Shown here piece by piece: positions 19,701 through 28,159 of a DNA stretch of 64,000 bases (the stretch's first letter is position 1; each line of letters opens with the position of its first letter). The position numbers and the translations under genes were made by a program. The notes beneath the pieces are model-generated. The model ran no database searches and had not been told where the DNA came from. It saw only the letters and a program-made list of their open reading frames with translations. Source of the stretch: Azorhizobium caulinodans ORS 571 (GTDB taxonomy: Bacteria; Pseudomonadota; Alphaproteobacteria; Rhizobiales; Xanthobacteraceae); assembly GCF_000010525.1 (NCBI RefSeq), contig NC_009937.1, positions 5,112,001-5,176,000 of the forward strand, in the 5' to 3' direction.

Positions 19701-21607
19701 TCGATGGCGCGGCCGTCCGAGCGCTCAAGGCTCATCTCATGCACCCAGCTCCGGGTGGCGGCGGAGGCGCCTGACCCGATGCGGGCGGTGGTCTCGATGC
19801 GATAGGTGCGCTCGTCGATGGCCTTGAGGCCCATGTTCTCCAGCGTCGGCACCCGCTGGGAGAGCGGCAGCGGCCGGCCGAAGGAGATGAGGCGCAGGGA
19901 GATACGGGTCTGGAGGTCGCCGGGGCGACGGAAGAAATCGAGGGCGATGGGCCGCTCGGCGGAGAGGCGCTCCAGCCGGGCGATGTCCTCCACCGCCGTC
20001 TGCACCGGATAGGCGGCCACATAGCCGGCATCGAAGGCCGAGCCGTAACGCTCGGCCAGGGCCTGTGCCTCGGCGCTGCCATGGGTGGCGCGCAGCGCCT
20101 CGCCGAGACGGTCGGACCAGGACAGGGCAAGGCGCGCGATCTCGCGCTCCAGGTCGACGCGGTTGATTTCCGGCGTGCGGCCTTCCTGACGGCCGATGAT
20201 GTAGCGCACGCGGGTCAGCGGCAGGTCGGCGAGGAAGGTGGGCTCCACCTCCTCCACGGCGCCACCGAACACCTGGCTGAGATAGGCCCCCACGCTCTGG
20301 CGCAGCGCCGCGTCGAAGCGCTCGCGCGGTACATAGACCAGCACCGAAACGAAGCGGTCGAACGGATCGGAGCGCGGCAGCACCCGCACGCGCGGGCGGT
20401 CATAGAGCGAGAGGATGACGACCGCATAGGCCTGAAGCGTATCGGCGTCGATCTGGAACAGTTCGTCGCGGGGATAGGTCTCCAGAACCGTCGCCAGCGC
20501 CTTGCCGGAATGGGTGTCCAGATCGAACCCGGCCCAGACCAGCACCGCCTCCGCCTTGTTGCGCAGATAGGGGATCTGCATCACCGAATGGGTGTAGGCG
20601 GTGGCGGTGAAGAGACCGATGATGCGCAGCTCGCCGGTGAGCTTGCCCTCGCCGTCATGGATCTTCACGCCGATATAATCGAGCGGCGCCCGGCGATGGA
20701 CGCGCGAGCGGATGCTGGACTTGGTGATGATGAGGGGCTGACCGCCGGGCTGGAACTGCCGCATGTCCGGCGTCGTCACCACCGGATCGGCGCCGAGGCG
20801 CAGCTCATGCACCTGCGGATCGCGCAGCACGCCGAGACCGCTGTCGGGAATGGCCTCAAGCCCGCCCTCGGCGGTGAGCGCATAGCCGCGCACGCCGAGG
20901 AAGATGAAATTGTCGGCCACCAGCCATTCGATGAGATCCGCCGCCTCCTCGCGGTCGATCTCCGAATAGGGCCACTTCTCCCGCCGGTAGGTCTTGGAGA
21001 CATCGTGGACCCGCGCCCGCATGGCGAGGAAATCGCGATTGGCGGCGCGCACGTCGCTGAGGACGCCGAGCAGGGCCTCCTTCAGATCGGCCTCCGCCGC
21101 CGGGCTGCCGAGGGCGGGAATATGCAGATGGATCAGGCTCTCGCGGGCCAGGCCCCGGGTGCCCGCCGCCACGAGATCGGTCTCGATCCCCGTGACGGCA
21201 TCGCCGACGCCGCGCTCCAGCGCGAAGATGGGATGGACCGCGAGGCGCAGTTCCAGACCACGATCCGCCAGTTCGCAGGCCAGCGAATCGAACAGGAAGG
21301 TCATGTCGTCATTCACCGCCTCGATGACGGTGACCGGCGGATGACCGGGCAGGCTCGGCGTGAAGACGTGGACGTCACTGGTGCCGGGCTTGTGGGCGAC
21401 GAGATGCGCCCAGGACGTGCGGGCGAGGGCCGCAAGCGCCTCGGGCAGCAGGGCTTCCACGTCCTCCGGGGCGGCGGCGCCGAACAGCTGGCGGGTGAAG
21501 GCTTCCGGAATGCCCGCGCCCTCGGTCTTGAGCAGACTGACAGCGAGCGACAGACGCGCCTTGGACCCGAACGACGCATCCGAGCCCTGGCTTCCCTGGA
21601 TATTCAT
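16751..21607 (-). CDS. gdhB: NAD-specific glutamate dehydrogenase, large type
   Basis: Catabolic enzyme that deaminates glutamate to 2-oxoglutarate with NAD. At 1,618 residues it belongs to the large (~180 kDa) bacterial class. An N-terminal regulatory region of about 700 residues precedes the catalytic part, where GQVARGGLRWSDRPQDFRTE-like and PVGAKGGFVPKLLP segments bind glutamate. The NAD-binding region includes TVAGVGDMSGDVFGNGML and VVGEGANLGMTQ. The ATG at 21607 (MNIQGSQGSD) is preceded by GGGGAG; the frame extends 19 codons further without support. It stands alone, divergent from the AhpD-like gene across 114 bases. The gene symbol follows one usage for this class. Confidence 0.96.
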   Translation of the reverse strand: MNIQGSQGSDASFGSKARLSLAVSLLKTEGAGIPEAFTRQLFGAAAPEDVEALLPEALAALARTSWAHLVAHKPGTSDVHVFTPSLPGHPPVTVIEAVNDDMTFLFDSLACELADRGLELRLAVHPIFALERGVGDAVTGIETDLVAAGTRGLARESLIHLHIPALGSPAAEADLKEALLGVLSDVRAANRDFLAMRARVHDVSKTYRREKWPYSEIDREEAADLIEWLVADNFIFLGVRGYALTAEGGLEAIPDSGLGVLRDPQVHELRLGADPVVTTPDMRQFQPGGQPLIITKSSIRSRVHRRAPLDYIGVKIHDGEGKLTGELRIIGLFTATAYTHSVMQIPYLRNKAEAVLVWAGFDLDTHSGKALATVLETYPRDELFQIDADTLQAYAVVILSLYDRPRVRVLPRSDPFDRFVSVLVYVPRERFDAALRQSVGAYLSQVFGGAVEEVEPTFLADLPLTRVRYIIGRQEGRTPEINRVDLEREIARLALSWSDRLGEALRATHGSAEAQALAERYGSAFDAGYVAAYPVQTAVEDIARLERLSAERPIALDFFRRPGDLQTRISLRLISFGRPLPLSQRVPTLENMGLKAIDERTYRIETTARIGSGASAATRSWVHEMSLERSDGRAIEMGGSGERLEDLLTAVLRGTAENDGFNALVLDTALNWRDVALVRALARYLRQAGIAFSQDYLWTTLNRHAALAEKIVRLFHVRFDPARDASPEARQAREAPLREAIEAALADVSSLDEDRILRRFVNLVDAALRTTFYQRDAEGRAKTAIAIKYESAKVEGLPLPRPLYEVFVYSPRVEGVHLRFGQVARGGLRWSDRPQDFRTEVLGLVKAQQVKNAVIVPVGAKGGFVPKLLPQGGSRDAIQAEGVAAYEIFVSSLLDLTDNLKGGAVVHPPQVVRLDGDDPYLVVAADKGTATFSDTANGISQRHGFWLDDAFASGGSVGYDHKAMGITARGAWEAVKRHFRERNVDIQTTPVTVAGVGDMSGDVFGNGMLLSKAIKLVAAFDHRHIFLDPNSDPAVAHAERQRLFNLPRSSWEDYDAKLISAGGGVFPRSAKRIPLSPEVRAVLGLDKAEAAPNEVMTAILKAEVDLLWFGGIGTYVRSSLETDAQVGDRANDAIRICAADLRAKVVGEGANLGMTQRGRIEAARKGVKLNTDAIDNSAGVNTSDVEVNIKIALSTPVAEGVLSAPDRAQLLADMTDDVSHLVLRNNYLQPLAISLAERRGTEDMAFQQRMMQTLEMRGELDRSVEYLPSDADLRERRNRNEGLTRPELAVLLAYGKLSLYSDLLASEVPDDPYLADELMTYFPPALRARFPQAIATHRLRREIIATGLANALINQGGPTCLARISDQTGADVAAIARAFVAVRDIYGLPRINAAIDALDNKVDGEVQLGLYRAIQDLMIGRTIWFLRYANLSVGIASVVERYGKAVASVVGALDTSLPEIWRAGRDRHIAELVQQGVPEALAAEIAVLPALAAASDIALLAERTGRALDEAAPTFFAVGRYFAIDDIVTAAKAISAPDYYDRLALDRALGQLETFIRQMTGEVLVGGGTGAEGLEAFVDSRRRDVERIRATVQDITTSGLSLSKLTLAANLLGDLARA

Positions 21608-21721
21608 CACGACACTCCCCGGGGGCTTTCGCCGGCCCCCTCTCTGCGCGATCCTCGTCCCCACCGGGAGGCTCCGGGTGTGACGCCGGGGAACGACGAA
21701 ATCATGACGAGGTGGCCCCTC

Positions 21722-22474
21722 ATGGCAAAAAAGACCACGACCGCCGCAAAACTAAGCACGCCTGACAAAGGCGTTGAAAAGCCAAACAACTTAAGCGCCA
21801 CGCCCAAAAAAGCGTCAAGCGGGAAACGGTTCCAAAATACCGCAACGCAGCATCCGGAACGGAAGCAAGCCGCCTTGCGCGGCACCGCATCCAAGGCCGC
21901 CGGTGTCCCCGCCGCTGAGCCCGTGATCGCTCTCGACCTGCCCATGGCGCCGCTCGACGCGCCGACCCAGGCCTATTTCGACAAGTGCGTGGAGAAGATC
22001 GGTTTCGTGCCGAACGTGCTGAAGGCCTATGCCTTCGATCTGGCCAAGCTCGGCGCCTTTTCGGCGATGTACAACGACCTCATGCTGGCGCCCTCCGGCC
22101 TCTCCAAACTGGAGCGGGAGATGATCGCGGTGGCGGTCTCGGCGGTGAACCGCTGCTATTACTGCCTCACCGCCCACGGCGCGGCGGTGCGTGCGCTCTC
22201 CGGCACACCGGAGCTGGGCGAGCAGATCCTCATGAACTACCGCGCCGCCCGTCTCGATGCCCGCCAGAGGGCGATCCTCGATTTCGCGGTGAAGCTCACC
22301 GAGACCCCGCATCTCGTGGAGGAGCCCGACCGCACCGCTCTGCGTGACGCCGGCCTGTCCGAGCGCGACATCTGGGACGTCGCGGCGGTAGCGGCCTTCT
22401 TCAACATGTCGAACCGGGTGGCCAGCGCCACCGACATGCGGCCGAACCCGGAATATCACGCGCAGGCCCGTTGA
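21722..22474 (+). CDS. Peroxidase-related AhpD-like protein with Lys-rich N-terminus
   Basis: A 250-residue protein. Residues ~75-245 match the carboxymuconolactone decarboxylase/AhpD-like 'peroxidase-related' family, with the redox pair C145-x-x-C148 and His152 in NRCYYCLTAHG, and a conserved FVPNVLKAYAF start. The family likely reduces peroxides through this CXXC pair. The first ~65 residues are unlike the family: Lys, Thr, Ala and Asn rich (AKKTTTAAKLSTPDKGVEK), coded by DNA of clearly lower GC. The ATG at 21722 has GAGGTGG at good spacing, so I include the extension; a start near 21946 (MAPLDAP) would give the bare domain. Confidence 0.8.
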   Translation: MAKKTTTAAKLSTPDKGVEKPNNLSATPKKASSGKRFQNTATQHPERKQAALRGTASKAAGVPAAEPVIALDLPMAPLDAPTQAYFDKCVEKIGFVPNVLKAYAFDLAKLGAFSAMYNDLMLAPSGLSKLEREMIAVAVSAVNRCYYCLTAHGAAVRALSGTPELGEQILMNYRAARLDARQRAILDFAVKLTETPHLVEEPDRTALRDAGLSERDIWDVAAVAAFFNMSNRVASATDMRPNPEYHAQAR

Positions 22475-22582
22475 GCGCGACCGGCGCGCCCTGCTGAGTT
22501 CACTCTCAGGGAGGGCGCACCGCAGGACGCGGGGGCGCGCGTCATGCTATATCCGTTTGAATATAGCTATGGACCCTCCGCC

Positions 22583-23107
22583 ATGCGCGCCTTCTCCGCC
22601 GTCGCGATCTTCGCCCTGCTTCTGGCTTCACCATTCCGCGTCCCCGCCCACGCCGCAGGCGAAGGCTGCGCCGCAGCCGCCTGGTCGCTGGAGGCGGACG
22701 GCGCGCGCTTCCGAGCAGCCGATCTTGCGCACGTGCCCTCGGGCCGCCTGCTGGAGCAGCCCCTGCCGCTCGCCTTCGCGCTCGACCTCGCCCCCTCCGA
22801 ACGCGCCGGGCTCCCCGTCGCCCCGGAGCGGACGGGCGAAGGCGGCGCGGCCGGTTATGTCCGCCTGCCGGCACCGACCGCTGACGGGCTGCTTCAGGTG
22901 ACCCTCGACCAACCCGCCTGGATCGACCTGATCGCCGGTGGCATGCCGCTCAAGGCGGTCGCTTTCACCGGCGTCCGCGACTGCCCGCTGGCGCGCAAGA
23001 GCGTGCGCTTTGCCGTCGCCGCCGGTGCGCCACTGGTGCTCCAGATCAGCGGTACACAGGCCGCCAGTGTGAAGCTCTCCATTTCGCTGCTGCCTGCGAT
23101 CAAATGA
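22583..23107 (+). CDS. Secreted protein of unknown function
   Basis: A 174-residue protein with a clear signal peptide (MRAFSAVAIFALLLASPFRVPAHA, cleavage after AHA). The mature part has two cysteines, in GEGCAAAA near the start and VRDCPLARK later, that could form a disulfide, and a C-terminal run of beta-prone sequence (LVLQISGTQAASVKLSISLL). No domain is recognised; the layout resembles small periplasmic proteins that bind inhibitors or ligands, which is only a guess. The start at 22583 is chosen because the signal peptide begins there; the frame extends 13 codons upstream. Confidence 0.75.
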   Translation: MRAFSAVAIFALLLASPFRVPAHAAGEGCAAAAWSLEADGARFRAADLAHVPSGRLLEQPLPLAFALDLAPSERAGLPVAPERTGEGGAAGYVRLPAPTADGLLQVTLDQPAWIDLIAGGMPLKAVAFTGVRDCPLARKSVRFAVAAGAPLVLQISGTQAASVKLSISLLPAIK

Positions 23108-23330
23108 GAAGCGAGGCCCCGTAACGCACTGCGGCATCCACACGACGTGTGCGGCGCTCCGGAATCTATCAAACGTTCTTATTTCTGCCTTTGGTCTATT
23201 GACGAAGGCCGTTCTTACCGTGCTACGGTCGGCTCCTATAAGCGCCGCAAAAGGCGCACCGGAGGAAAACGCCAGACCCCGCTCACGGCAGTGCAACGTG
23301 GACGGCTGGCCGAACGCAAGAGAGGCGCCC
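23108..23330 (+). promoter_or_regulatory. Leader region of the liv-type operon
   Basis: This 223-base gap before livG is of lower GC than the genes around it. A possible -35 TTGACG lies at 23199-23204, but the matching -10 (TGCTAC, 23221-23226) is poor. The frame open upstream of livG from 23199 shows no ABC-domain similarity and is not coding. Confidence 0.35.
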
Positions 23331-24113
23331 GTGGCGATTGCGGACACTGTCTCAGACGTGCCCTATATCGTTGAAGCATCTGGTCTCACGAAAGAATTCA
23401 AGGGGTTCACGGCCGTCAAGAACGTGAACCTCAGGATCCGTCGCAACACCATTCACGCCCTCATCGGGCCGAATGGCGCCGGCAAGACCACCTGCTTCAA
23501 CCTGATCACCAAATTCCTTGAGCCGACGCGCGGGACCATCCGGCTGAACGGCCGCGACATCACCCGCACCAAGCCCGCGGACGTGGCGCGGCTCGGCATG
23601 GTGCGCTCGTTCCAGATCTCCGCCACCTTCGGCCATCTCACGGTGCTGGAGAACGTGCGCGTGGCGCTGCAGCGCAAGCTCGGCACCTCCTTCCATTTCT
23701 GGGCGTCCGAGACCTCGCTCGACGCGCTGAACGACCGCGCCATGGAACTGCTGGAGGAGGTGGGCCTCTCCTCCTATGCCCGGCATCTGGCCGTGGAACT
23801 GCCCTATGGCCGCAAGCGTGCGCTGGAGATCGCCACCACGCTGGCGCTCGATCCGGAGATGCTGCTGCTGGACGAACCCACCTCCGGCATGGGCCGCGAG
23901 GACATCGCCCGCACCGCCGACCTCATCAAGCGCGTGTCCGCCCAGCGCACCGTGCTGATGGTGGAGCACAATCTCTCCGTGGTCGCGGACCTCTCCGACA
24001 CCATCACCGTGCTCGCCCGCGGCGAGATCCTGACCGAGGGACCCTATTCGGAGGTCTCCAAGAATCCGCAGGTGGTGGAAGCCTACATGGGCACGGGACA
24101 CGGACATGGCTGA
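23331..24113 (+). CDS. livG: Branched-chain amino-acid type ABC transporter, ATPase LivG
   Basis: One of two ATPases that power the importer encoded by the next four genes. Walker A is GPNGAGKT (about 46-53), the signature region is ELPYGRKRALEIA (the Gly-poor form usual in LivG), and Walker B is LLLDEPTSGM. The GTG at 23331 is preceded by AGAGAGG and gives the domain start IVEASGLTKEFKGF. The 3' end overlaps livF by 8 bases. The family handles branched-chain amino acids but also amides, urea and aromatic acids; the true substrate here is not shown. Confidence 0.92.
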   Translation: MAIADTVSDVPYIVEASGLTKEFKGFTAVKNVNLRIRRNTIHALIGPNGAGKTTCFNLITKFLEPTRGTIRLNGRDITRTKPADVARLGMVRSFQISATFGHLTVLENVRVALQRKLGTSFHFWASETSLDALNDRAMELLEEVGLSSYARHLAVELPYGRKRALEIATTLALDPEMLLLDEPTSGMGREDIARTADLIKRVSAQRTVLMVEHNLSVVADLSDTITVLARGEILTEGPYSEVSKNPQVVEAYMGTGHGHG

Positions 24114-24810
24114 GGCGCTGCTCAAGGTCGACGATCTGCACGGCCACTATGGCGAGAGCCATGTGCTGCACGGCATGAGCTTCGAGGTGCATCCGGGCGA
24201 AGTGGTGACGCTGCTTGGCCGCAACGGTGCCGGCAAGACCACCACCATGCGCGCCATCATGGGCCTCCTGCGCAAGCGCGCCGGCTCGATCGTCTATGAA
24301 GGCACCGAGACGGTGGGCCTCCAGCCCAACAAGATCGCCCGCCTCGGCATCGCGCTCTGCCCCGAGGAGCGCGGCATCTTCGCCAGCCTCAACGTGCGGG
24401 AAAACCTGCTTCTGCCACCGGTGGTGAAGCCCGGCGGCCTCTCCGTGGACGAGATCCACGAACTCTTCCCCCGCCTGCACGAGCGACGGAACAGCCAGGG
24501 CACCAAGCTTTCCGGCGGCGAGCAGCAGATGCTGGCCATCGCCCGCATCCTGCGCACGGGGGCGAAATTCCTGCTGCTGGACGAACCCACGGAAGGGCTC
24601 GCCCCGGTGATCGTGCAGCACATCGGTGAAATCATCCGTACGCTGAAGACACGCGGCTTCACCGTGCTTCTGGTGGAACAGAACTTCCACTTCGCCTCCA
24701 CTGTCGCCGACCGCCACTATGTGGTCGAGCACGGGCGCGTGGTGGACATGGTGCCCAACGACAAGATCGCAGAGAACGCGGCACGTCTGGAAGCCTTCCT
24801 CGGCGTCTGA
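24106..24810 (+). CDS. livF: Branched-chain amino-acid type ABC transporter, ATPase LivF
   Basis: Second ATPase of the importer, 234 residues. Walker A is GRNGAGKTT, the signature LSGGEQQMLAIARIL, and Walker B LLLDEPTEGLAP, which is the LivF-specific form. It overlaps the end of livG by 8 bases, indicating translational coupling and a LivG-LivF heterodimer. The gene for the binding protein begins 54 bases downstream. Confidence 0.93.
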   Translation: MAEALLKVDDLHGHYGESHVLHGMSFEVHPGEVVTLLGRNGAGKTTTMRAIMGLLRKRAGSIVYEGTETVGLQPNKIARLGIALCPEERGIFASLNVRENLLLPPVVKPGGLSVDEIHELFPRLHERRNSQGTKLSGGEQQMLAIARILRTGAKFLLLDEPTEGLAPVIVQHIGEIIRTLKTRGFTVLLVEQNFHFASTVADRHYVVEHGRVVDMVPNDKIAENAARLEAFLGV

Positions 24811-24864
24811 AGCCGGGGATTTCGTACAGCGACAAGCCGGGAAATTCCGGCAGGAGGAAACACA

Positions 24865-26091
24865 ATGCGTCTTGCAGCCACGCTCCTGGCCGCCGGCAGC
24901 CTCTTGGCCGCCGGTGTGGCTCAGGCCCAGAGCCCCTCTGCTCCCCTCGCCGTCAAGATCGGCGTGCTCAACGACCAGTCGGGCCTCTATGCCGACCTCG
25001 GCGGCCCCGGCTCGGTCTGGGCCGCCAAGAAGGCGGTGTCCGACTTCATGGCGACGCCCGCCGGCAAGAACCTGAAGGTGGAGGTCGTGTTCGCCGATCA
25101 CCAGAACAAGGCGGACGTCGGCACCGCCATCGCCCGCCAGTGGTTCGACGTGGACGGCGTGGACGTGATCCTCGACGTGCCGAACTCCGGCGTGGCGCTG
25201 GCCGTCAATCAGGTGGCCAAGGAAAAGAACAAGGTCTTCATCAATTCCGGCGCGGCGGCGTCCGACCTCACCGGCAAGGCCTGCACGCCCAACACCGTGC
25301 ACTGGACCTATGACACCTGGGCGCTGGCCAACGGCACCGGCAAGGCCATCACCAAGAACGGCGGCGACACCTGGTTCTTCATCACCGCCGATTATGCCTT
25401 CGGCCATGCGCTGGAGCGCGACACCGCCGCGGTGGTGAACGCCAATGGCGGCAAGGTGCTGGGGCAGGTGCGCGTACCGCTCAACAATGCGGACTTCTCG
25501 TCCTTCCTGCTGCAGGCCCAGTCCTCCAAGGCCAAGGTGATCGGTCTCGCCAATGCCGGCGGCGACACCATCAACTCCATCAAGCAGGCGGCGGAATACG
25601 GCATCGTCGAAGGCGGGCAGAAGCTAGCCGGCCTGCTGATCTTCCTCTCCGACGTCAATTCCCTGGGCCTCAAGACCGCGCAGGGCCTGACCCTGACGGA
25701 AGCCTGGTACTGGGACATGAATGACGACAACCGCGCCTTCGCGAAGGAGTTCGCTGCGGCGAACCGCGGCGTGCATCCCACCATGGTGCATGCGGGCGTC
25801 TATTCCGGCACGCTGCACTATCTGAAGGCGGTGGCCGCGCTCGGCGCGGACAAGGACGGCGCCGCCGTGGTGGCGAAGATGAAGGAGATCCCCACCGACG
25901 ACAAACTGTTCGGCAAGGGCGAGATCCGCGCCGACGGCCGCCAGATCCACCCCATGTATCTGTTCGAGGTGAAGAAGCCGTCGGAGTCCAAGTACCCCTA
26001 CGACTACTACACCCTGAAGGCGACCATCCCGGCCAACGAGGCCTTCCGCCCGCTCAGCGAGAGCGAGTGCCCGCTGGTCAAGAAGAGCTGA
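24865..26091 (+). CDS. ABC transporter periplasmic substrate-binding protein
   Basis: A 408-residue periplasmic binding protein of the Leu/Ile/Val-binding (Peripla_BP_6) type. It has a signal peptide MRLAATLLAAGSLLAAGVAQA followed by QSPSAPLAVKIGVLNDQSGLYADLGG. In this branch the ligand is often not an amino acid but an aromatic acid or amide; SGAAASDLTGKACTPNTVHW is typical of that wider branch. A strong ribosome-binding site CAGGAGGAAAC precedes the ATG. Two hairpins after its stop separate it from the permease genes. Confidence 0.92.
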   Translation: MRLAATLLAAGSLLAAGVAQAQSPSAPLAVKIGVLNDQSGLYADLGGPGSVWAAKKAVSDFMATPAGKNLKVEVVFADHQNKADVGTAIARQWFDVDGVDVILDVPNSGVALAVNQVAKEKNKVFINSGAAASDLTGKACTPNTVHWTYDTWALANGTGKAITKNGGDTWFFITADYAFGHALERDTAAVVNANGGKVLGQVRVPLNNADFSSFLLQAQSSKAKVIGLANAGGDTINSIKQAAEYGIVEGGQKLAGLLIFLSDVNSLGLKTAQGLTLTEAWYWDMNDDNRAFAKEFAAANRGVHPTMVHAGVYSGTLHYLKAVAALGADKDGAAVVAKMKEIPTDDKLFGKGEIRADGRQIHPMYLFEVKKPSESKYPYDYYTLKATIPANEAFRPLSESECPLVKKS

Positions 26092-26100
26092 CGCACTGAA

Positions 26101-26123
26101 GGTGCCGGCCGCGCGCCGGCACC
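26101..26123 (+). repeat. Hairpin after the binding-protein gene (first)
   Basis: A 9-bp perfect stem, GGTGCCGGC (26101-26109) with GCCGGCACC (26115-26123), loop CGCGC, 9 bases after the binding-protein stop. It has no U run; a likely role is protecting the upstream mRNA from 3' decay, as known between binding-protein and permease genes of other ABC operons. Confidence 0.65.
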
Positions 26124-26197
26124 GCCCGGAACGGTGATCACGGGATCAGCGGCTGCGTCACGCACCGCTCATTCCACCGCTCCAGCACCTTTTTCGC

Positions 26198-26219
26198 GGG
26201 GCCGCATGCATGCGGCCCC
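26198..26219 (+). repeat. Perfect 22-bp palindrome before livH
   Basis: Bases 26198-26219 form a perfect palindrome (arms GGGGCCGCA and TGCGGCCCC around TGCA), 39 bases upstream of the livH start. A T run (26190-26194) lies upstream of it, so on the minus strand it would resemble a terminator. On the plus strand it may lower expression of the permease genes relative to the binding protein. Confidence 0.65.
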
Positions 26220-26258
26220 ATCCGACCGCACTCCGTGTCCGGATCTGAGACCGACCCC

Positions 26259-27140
26259 ATGTTCGAGCTCCTCGGCATCGCGCCGCAAGCTTTGTTCGGC
26301 CAGCTGCTGCTGGGCCTCATCAATGGCGCCTTCTATGCCATTCTGAGCCTCGGCCTCGCGGTCATCTTCGGCTTGCTGAACGTCATCAATTTCACCCACG
26401 GCGCGCAGTACATGATGGGCGCCTTCGGCGCCTGGATGCTGCTGAACTATGTCGGCATACCCTTCTGGGGGGCGCTGGTCCTCGCCCCCATCGCGGTGGC
26501 GGCGATCGGCATGGTCATCGAGCGCACGCTGCTGCGGCGGCTCTACCATCTCGATCACCTCTACGGCCTGCTGCTCACCTTCGGCCTCGCCCTCATCATC
26601 GAGGGGCTGTTCCGCCGGCAGTACGGCTCCTCGGGCCTGCCCTACAACAATCCCCTGCCCGGCGGCACCAATCTGGGCTTCATGTTCCTGCCGAACTACC
26701 GTGCCTTCGTGGTGGTGTTCTCGCTGGTGATCTGCCTCGTGACCTGGTTCGTCATCGAGCGCACCAAGCTCGGTTCGTACCTGCGCGCCGCCACCGAGCG
26801 GCCGGATCTGGTGCAGGCCTTCGGCATCGACGTGCCGCGCATGATCACGCTCACCTACGGCTTCGGCGTCGGTCTTGCCGCGCTCGCCGGCGTGCTGGCC
26901 GCCCCCGCCTATCAGGTGAGCCCCACCATGGGCTCCAATCTCATCATCGTGGTGTTCGCGGTGGTGGTGATCGGCGGCATGGGCTCGATCATGGGCGCCA
27001 TCGTCACCGGCTTCGGCCTCGGCCTCGTGGAGGGCCTCACCAAGGTCTTCTATCCGGAGGCCTCGTCCACCGTCATCTTCGTCATCATGGCCATCGTGCT
27101 TCTCGTGAAGCCGGCCGGCCTGTTCGGCACGGTCAAGTGA
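26259..27140 (+). CDS. livH: Branched-chain amino-acid type ABC transporter, permease LivH
   Basis: Inner-membrane permease of 293 residues with about eight membrane segments. It starts GQLLLGLINGAFYAILSLGLAVIFGLLNVINFTHGAQYM, the family hallmark. A cytoplasmic coupling loop precedes GLAALAGVLAAP. The ATG at 26259 (MFELLGIAP) matches the family start; a GTG at 26235 would add eight residues. It pairs with LivM, which starts 7 bases later. Confidence 0.93.
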   Translation: MFELLGIAPQALFGQLLLGLINGAFYAILSLGLAVIFGLLNVINFTHGAQYMMGAFGAWMLLNYVGIPFWGALVLAPIAVAAIGMVIERTLLRRLYHLDHLYGLLLTFGLALIIEGLFRRQYGSSGLPYNNPLPGGTNLGFMFLPNYRAFVVVFSLVICLVTWFVIERTKLGSYLRAATERPDLVQAFGIDVPRMITLTYGFGVGLAALAGVLAAPAYQVSPTMGSNLIIVVFAVVVIGGMGSIMGAIVTGFGLGLVEGLTKVFYPEASSTVIFVIMAIVLLVKPAGLFGTVK

Positions 27141-27147
27141 GGGCGTC

Positions 27148-28143
27148 ATGAGCACTTCTTCCGCACCCGCCGCCCTCCCCGGCACCGCAGCGCGCGGCGG
27201 GGTCGGCCGCGTGGTCTTCGCGCTCGTGGCCATCGCCGTGCTGCTGGTGGCCCCGCTGGTGGTCTATCCCGTCTTCCTCATGAAGGTGCTCTGCTTCGCG
27301 CTCTTCGCCTGCGCCTTCAACCTGCTGCTCGGCTATGTGGGCCTCCTGTCCTTCGGCCATGCCATGTTCTTCGGCGGAGCCGGCTACATCTGCGCCCATG
27401 CGGTGAAGGTGTGGGGCCTCTCGACGGAACTCGGCATCCTTTGCGGCGTGCTGTTCGCCGCGCTGCTGGGGCTGATCACCGGCGCGCTCGCCATCCGCCG
27501 CCTCGGCATCTACTTCGCCATGGTGACGCTGGCGCTGGCGCAGATGTTCTTCTTTTTCTGCCTCCAGGCCAAGTTCACCGGTGGCGAGGACGGCCTTCAG
27601 GGCGTGCCGCGCCGGGCGGTGTTCGGCCTCATCGACATCACCAAGGACATCAACCTCTATTACGTGGTGCTGGCCATCTTCCTGATCGGCTTCGGCATCA
27701 TCTATCGCACCATCCACTCGCCCTTCGGGCAGGTGCTGAAAGCCATCCGCGAGAATGAGCCGCGTGCCATCTCTCTCGGCTACCGGGTGAGCCAGTACAA
27801 GCTGCTGGCGTTCGTGCTCTCGGCGGCGCTGGCGGGGCTGGCGGGGTCCACCAAGGCCATCGTTTTCCAGCTCGCCTCCCTCACCGACGTCGCCTGGCAG
27901 ATGTCGGGCGAGGTGGTGCTGATGACGCTGGTGGGCGGCATGGGCACCGTGCTCGGCCCGGTGGTCGGCGCCGGCATCATCGTGACCATGCAGAACTATC
28001 TCGCCGGCTTCGGCGAATGGGTGCTGGTCATCCAGGGCCTGATCTTCGTGCTGGTGGTCTCGGTGTTCCGGCGCGGCCTCGTGGGCGAGCTGCTGGCGCT
28101 GGTCAACCGCCAGAAGCCGGCCGCCGGAGGTGGCGGGCACTGA
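27148..28143 (+). CDS. livM: Branched-chain amino-acid type ABC transporter, permease LivM
   Basis: Second permease of the importer, 331 residues, with membrane segments throughout. FAFNLLLGYVGLLSFGHAMFFGGAGY-like sequence near residue 50 and the coupling helix region AIRENEPRAISLGYRVSQYKLLAFVLSAALAGLAG are typical of LivM. It closes the livG-F-K-H-M operon. The M23-type gene converges on it with a 16-base gap; no clear terminator is visible between them. Confidence 0.93.
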   Translation: MSTSSAPAALPGTAARGGVGRVVFALVAIAVLLVAPLVVYPVFLMKVLCFALFACAFNLLLGYVGLLSFGHAMFFGGAGYICAHAVKVWGLSTELGILCGVLFAALLGLITGALAIRRLGIYFAMVTLALAQMFFFFCLQAKFTGGEDGLQGVPRRAVFGLIDITKDINLYYVVLAIFLIGFGIIYRTIHSPFGQVLKAIRENEPRAISLGYRVSQYKLLAFVLSAALAGLAGSTKAIVFQLASLTDVAWQMSGEVVLMTLVGGMGTVLGPVVGAGIIVTMQNYLAGFGEWVLVIQGLIFVLVVSVFRRGLVGELLALVNRQKPAAGGGGH

Positions 28144-28159
28144 GCGCCCGCCGCACCGG

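Noticed and set aside
17204-19774. An 856-codon plus-strand frame opposite NAD-GDH
   Set aside because: It is antisense to a certain gene and a GC-bias artefact; no start signal.
23199-23330. N-terminal extension of LivG by 44 residues
   Set aside because: The extra sequence has no ABC similarity; the GTG at 23331 has a ribosome-binding site and the family start.
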